A stretch of DNA of 64,000 nt, taken from contig NZ_AJWX01000033.1 in the NCBI RefSeq assembly GCF_000263855.1, positions 1 through 64,000 on the forward strand, written 5' to 3'. The notes under the pieces were generated by a model that was not told the origin of the DNA, made no database searches, and saw only the letters and a list, made by a program, of their open reading frames with translations. This document shows positions 60,379 to 64,000 of this stretch, piece by piece. The DNA comes from Pseudomonas sp. M47T1. GTDB lineage: Bacteria > Pseudomonadota > Gammaproteobacteria > Pseudomonadales > Pseudomonadaceae. Every line of letters begins with the position of its first letter. Position 1 is the stretch's first letter. The position numbers and the translations under genes are program-made.

Positions 60379-63003
60379 ATGAAAAGCGCAGAAATCCGTG
60401 AAGCCTTCCTTCGCTTCTTCGAAGAGCAAGGTCACACCCGTGTAGCCTCCAGCTCCTTGATCCCGGGCAATGACCCAACCCTGCTGTTCACCAACGCGGG
60501 CATGAACCAGTTCAAAGATTGCTTCCTGGGCCAGGAAAAGCGCGCATACACCCGTGCGGTCAGCAGCCAGAAGTGCGTGCGTGCCGGTGGCAAGCACAAC
60601 GACCTGGAAAACGTCGGCTACACCGCCCGTCACCACACGTTCTTCGAAATGCTGGGCAACTTCAGCTTCGGTGACTACTTCAAGCGTGACGCCATCACCT
60701 ACGCCTGGACCTTCCTCACTTCGCCGCAGTGGCTGAACCTGCCCAAGGAGAAACTCTGGGTAACGGTTTACGCCAGCGATGACGAAGCGTACGACATCTG
60801 GACCAAGGAAGTAGGCGTGCCGGCCGAGCGCATGGTGCGCATTGGCGACAACAAGGGCGCGCCATACGCATCCGACAACTTCTGGACCATGGGCGATACC
60901 GGCCCGTGCGGTCCTTGCACCGAGATCTTCTTCGACCACGGCGCCGACATCTGGGGCGGCCCACCCGGCTCGCCGGAAGAAGACGGTGACCGCTACATCG
61001 AGATCTGGAACAACGTCTTCATGCAGTTCAACCGCACCGCCGACGGCGTGCTGCACCCGCTGCCAGCCCCCTCGGTAGACACCGGCATGGGCCTTGAGCG
61101 CATCAGCGCCGTACTGCAGCACGTGCACTCGAACTACGAGATCGACTTGTTCCAGAGCCTGCTGGCCGCCTCGGCCCAGGCCATCGGTTGCAGCAACGAC
61201 AACCAGCCTTCGCTGAAAGTGGTGGCCGACCATATCCGTTCCTGTGGCTTCCTGATTGCCGATGGCGTGCTGCCGTCCAACGAAGGCCGCGGCTACGTGC
61301 TGCGTCGCATCATTCGTCGTGCCTGCCGCCATGGCAACAAGCTGGGGGCCAAGGGCAGCTTCTTCTACCAGATCGTTGCCGCGCTGGTGGCCGAGATGGG
61401 CGAAGCCTTCCCTGAGCTGAAATCCCAGCAGGCGCACATCGAGCGCGTGCTGAAGGCGGAGGAAGAGCAGTTTGCCAAGACCTTGGAGCAGGGCCTGAAA
61501 ATCCTCGAAGCCGACCTGGCCGAGCTCAAGGGCTCCGTGGTACCGGGCGACGTAGTGTTCAAGCTGTACGACACCTACGGCTTCCCGATGGACCTGACCG
61601 GCGACATCGCCCGTGAGCGCAACCTCACCCTGGACGAAGCCGGCTTCGAAAAGGAAATGGAAGCCCAGCGCGTGCGTGCCCGTTCCGCCAGTTCGTTCGG
61701 CATGGACTACAACAGCCTGGTCAAGGTTGATGTGCCTACCGTGTTCACTGGCTACACCAACACCCAGTCGGCAGCCAAGGTCGTCGCCCTCTACAAGGAA
61801 GGCGTGGCCGTGCAGCAACTGGCCGAAGGCGAAGAGGGTGTGGTTATCCTCGACCAGACACCGTTCTATGGCGAGTCCGGTGGCCAGGTCGGTGACCGTG
61901 GCTACCTGCTGGCCGGCAATGGCCGCTTCGATGTGCGCGACACCACCAAGACCGGCGGCGCGTTCCTGCACCACGGTGTGGTGTCGCTGGGCAACCTCAG
62001 CGTCGGCACCGAGCTGACGGCCCAGGTGGACGGCGACATGCAGCATGCCACCTCGCTGAACCACTCGGCTACTCACTTGCTGCACGCGGCCTTGCGCCAG
62101 GTGCTGGGCGAGCACGTGCAGCAGAAAGGCTCGTTGGTGGACAGCCAGCGCCTGCGCTTCGACTTCAGCCACTTCGAGGCCATCAAGCCCGAGCAGATCA
62201 AGGCGCTGGAAGACATCGTCAACGCCGAGATCCGCAAGAACAGTGCGGTGCAGACCGAAGAAACCGACATCGACACCGCCCGTGCCAAGGGCGCCATGGC
62301 GCTGTTCGGCGAGAAATACGGCGACCAGGTTCGTGTGCTGAGCATGGGCGGCGATTTCTCCGTCGAGCTGTGCGGCGGCATCCACGCCAACCGTACCGGT
62401 GACATCGCCCTGTTCAAGATCACCAGCGAAGGCGGCGTGGCCTCTGGCGTGCGTCGTATCGAAGGCGTCACCGGTGCCGCGGCGCTGGCCTACCTGAACG
62501 CTGCGGAAGAGCAGCTCAAGGAAGCCGCGCAACTGGTCAAGGGCAGCCGCGACAACCTGATCGACAAGCTGTCGGCGGTGCTCGAGCGCAACCGTGCGCT
62601 GGAGAAACAGCTGGAACAGCTGCAAGCCAAGGCCGCCAGCGCCGCCGGTGATGACCTGTCGGCCTCGGCCGTGGACGTCAAGGGCGTCAAGGTCCTGGCT
62701 GCGCGCCTGGACGGCATGGACGGCAAGGCGCTGCTGGCGCTGGTCGACCAGTTGAAGAACAAGCTGGGCGATGGCGTGATCCTGCTCGGTGGCGTGCACG
62801 AAGAAAAAGTGGTGCTGGTAGCCGGCGTCACCAAGGAGCTGACTTCGAAACTGAAGGCCGGCGACCTGATGAAGCAGGCTGCCGCAGCAGTGGGCGGCAA
62901 GGGCGGCGGTCGTCCGGACATGGCCCAGGGTGGCGGCGTTGATGCCGGCGCGCTGGACGCAGCCCTGGCCCTGACCGTGCCGTTCGTCGAACAAGGTCTC
63001 TGA
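60379..63003 (+). CDS. alaS: Alanyl-tRNA synthetase
   Basis: Class II synthetase of 874 residues with the AlaRS aminoacylation core (RVASSSLIPGNDPTLLFTNAGMNQF), editing domain with zinc-type motifs HSATHLLHAAL and CGGIHANRTGDI, and a C-Ala domain with an oligomerising coiled coil (about 725-770) and a Gly-rich KGGGRPDMAQGGG end. Full length. Start ATG 60379 gives MKSAEIREAFLRFF. Next to lysC, as in other pseudomonads. Confidence 0.97.
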   Translation: MKSAEIREAFLRFFEEQGHTRVASSSLIPGNDPTLLFTNAGMNQFKDCFLGQEKRAYTRAVSSQKCVRAGGKHNDLENVGYTARHHTFFEMLGNFSFGDYFKRDAITYAWTFLTSPQWLNLPKEKLWVTVYASDDEAYDIWTKEVGVPAERMVRIGDNKGAPYASDNFWTMGDTGPCGPCTEIFFDHGADIWGGPPGSPEEDGDRYIEIWNNVFMQFNRTADGVLHPLPAPSVDTGMGLERISAVLQHVHSNYEIDLFQSLLAASAQAIGCSNDNQPSLKVVADHIRSCGFLIADGVLPSNEGRGYVLRRIIRRACRHGNKLGAKGSFFYQIVAALVAEMGEAFPELKSQQAHIERVLKAEEEQFAKTLEQGLKILEADLAELKGSVVPGDVVFKLYDTYGFPMDLTGDIARERNLTLDEAGFEKEMEAQRVRARSASSFGMDYNSLVKVDVPTVFTGYTNTQSAAKVVALYKEGVAVQQLAEGEEGVVILDQTPFYGESGGQVGDRGYLLAGNGRFDVRDTTKTGGAFLHHGVVSLGNLSVGTELTAQVDGDMQHATSLNHSATHLLHAALRQVLGEHVQQKGSLVDSQRLRFDFSHFEAIKPEQIKALEDIVNAEIRKNSAVQTEETDIDTARAKGAMALFGEKYGDQVRVLSMGGDFSVELCGGIHANRTGDIALFKITSEGGVASGVRRIEGVTGAAALAYLNAAEEQLKEAAQLVKGSRDNLIDKLSAVLERNRALEKQLEQLQAKAASAAGDDLSASAVDVKGVKVLAARLDGMDGKALLALVDQLKNKLGDGVILLGGVHEEKVVLVAGVTKELTSKLKAGDLMKQAAAAVGGKGGGRPDMAQGGGVDAGALDAALALTVPFVEQGL

Positions 63004-63100
63004 TTCACCCTCGCGGGGGCCTGTTGTCTAGTAGCAGGTTCGCGCGTTGTAGCGTTTGAATGTTTAATGGGCGCCCTTCACGGGCTGAGGCGGCTTTGAA

Positions 63101-64000
63101 ATGGCTTTGATCGTACAAAAATTCGGAGGCACCTCCGTCGGCACCGTCGAGCGTATCGAGCAGGTAGCCGAGAAGGTTAAGAAATTCCGCGAAGCCGGCG
63201 ACGACCTGGTGGTTGTACTGTCTGCCATGAGTGGCGAAACCAACCGCCTGATCGAACTGGCCAAACAGGCCAGCGGCGGTGATCAGCCGGTTCCGCGCGA
63301 ACTGGACGTGATTGTGTCCACTGGTGAGCAGGTCACCATTGCCTTGCTGGCGATGGCCCTGATCAAGCGTGGTGTGCCGGCCGTGTCCTACACCGGTAAT
63401 CAGGTTCGCATCCTGACGGACAGCTCGCACACCAAGGCGCGCATCCTGCAGATCGACGACCAGAAGATTCGCTCCGACCTCAAGGCCGGTCGTGTCGTGG
63501 TCGTGGCGGGCTTCCAGGGCGTGGACGAGCAGGGCAACATCACCACCCTGGGCCGCGGCGGCTCCGATACCACGGGCGTCGCCCTGGCTGCCGCGCTCAA
63601 GGCCGATGAGTGCCAGATCTACACCGACGTCGATGGTGTCTACACCACCGACCCGCGTGTGGTGTCCACGGCCCAGCGCCTGGACAAGATCACCTTTGAA
63701 GAGATGCTGGAAATGGCCAGCCTCGGTTCCAAGGTGTTGCAGATTCGCGCGGTGGAATTCGCCGGCAAGTACAACGTCCCGCTGCGCGTGCTGCACAGCT
63801 TTCAGGAGGGCCCGGGCACCCTCATTACTATCGATGAAGAGGAATCCATGGAACAGCCGATCATTTCCGGCATCGCCTTCAACCGCGATGAAGCCAAGCT
63901 GACCATCCGTGGCGTGCCAGACACCCCAGGCGTGGCCTTCAAGATCCTGGGCCCTATCAGTGCCGCCAACATTGAAGTGGACATGATCGTGCAGAATGTT
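63101..64000 (+). CDS. lysC: Aspartate kinase (5' part, cut by the window edge)
   Basis: First enzyme of the Lys/Met/Thr pathway. 300 codons are visible, in frame to the last base; the C-terminus lies outside. Signature KFGGTSVGTVERIE, the STGEQVTIALLA loop and TTLGRGGSDTTGVALAA are present, and the first ACT domain begins near residue 255. An in-frame ATG at 63848 with AGAGGAA upstream could start a separate beta subunit, as known for some bacterial aspartokinases. Confidence 0.96.
   Translation, partial: MALIVQKFGGTSVGTVERIEQVAEKVKKFREAGDDLVVVLSAMSGETNRLIELAKQASGGDQPVPRELDVIVSTGEQVTIALLAMALIKRGVPAVSYTGNQVRILTDSSHTKARILQIDDQKIRSDLKAGRVVVVAGFQGVDEQGNITTLGRGGSDTTGVALAAALKADECQIYTDVDGVYTTDPRVVSTAQRLDKITFEEMLEMASLGSKVLQIRAVEFAGKYNVPLRVLHSFQEGPGTLITIDEEESMEQPIISGIAFNRDEAKLTIRGVPDTPGVAFKILGPISAANIEVDMIVQNV

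Noticed and set aside
99..63796. Many long open frames on the strand opposite to known genes (for example opposite cobB, cobQ, acs and alaS)
   Set aside because: They follow codon-position GC bias of the true genes, lack family motifs and ribosome-binding sites, and overlap fully conserved enzymes.
1..64000. Mobile island, prophage or defence system
   Set aside because: Gene order is core Pseudomonas throughout; there is no integrase, transposase, phage gene, tRNA-flanked insertion or clear compositional break.

Overview
The window is GC-rich chromosomal DNA from a fluorescent Pseudomonas (putida/fluorescens type). The clearest signs are the aotJQMOP-argR / aruCFGDB-x-aruE arginine block, the phhABC-phhR phenylalanine block, the late-cobalamin operon behind a B12 riboswitch, and scattered Pseudomonas REP/REPIN hairpins. 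The species assignment is inference from gene content and protein sequence. Essentially all of it is core genome. I see no prophage, integrase, transposase, CRISPR array, toxin-antitoxin or defence island, and I recognise no tRNA or rRNA gene.

Layout. 0-10 kb: purN and purM (minus strand), a DUF2066 exported protein, a PerM/AI-2E-type permease, hda, a sirtuin, two tandem NlpC/P60 lipoproteins and a sorbosone-dehydrogenase-like lipoprotein. 9.6-18.8 kb: a cobalamin riboswitch followed by ten tightly coupled genes for adenosylation, amidation and nucleotide-loop assembly (cobO-cobB-bluB-cbiB-cobD-cobQ-cobU-cobT-cobC-cobS). 18.9-29.3 kb: EamA exporter, LpxH-like phosphoesterase, HD-domain protein, Mpo1-like membrane protein, AraC-type regulator, trkH, nitroreductase, a Cpx-like module (coiled-coil protein, response regulator, CpxP-like protein, sensor kinase), a YciI-like protein and yciB. 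29.4-34.2 kb: PHP phosphoesterase, yciO, scpA, scpB, a DUF1289 protein and rluB. 34.3-42.8 kb: aroP, arfB, an MFS exporter, two very small genes, phhC-phhB-phhA and divergent phhR. 42.9-51.3 kb: a DUF2790 protein, acs, and aotJQMOP-argR. 51.6-59.2 kb: the arginine succinyltransferase pathway. 59.2-64 kb: a RibH2-type lumazine synthase behind an FMN riboswitch, alaS, and the 5' 300 codons of lysC, cut by the window edge.

How the genes work together. Arginine is imported by AotJQMP and degraded through the AST route (AruFG, AruB, AruC, AruD, AruE). Paired TGTCGC motifs upstream of both aotJ and aruC fit control by the ArgR encoded between them. Phenylalanine is hydroxylated by PhhA with cofactor recycling by PhhB, transaminated by PhhC, and controlled by PhhR, whose probable box lies in the phhA-phhR gap. 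AroP, encoded nearby, probably imports the substrate. Two riboswitches control vitamin pathways.

Nothing here convinces me of a wholly new system. The best second looks are a repeated 75-bp palindromic element (two copies), intra-operon terminators after aotJ and aruC, the unexplained 94-aa protein inside the aru operon, the CpxP-like gene between a response regulator and its kinase, and two tiny genes near 38 kb.
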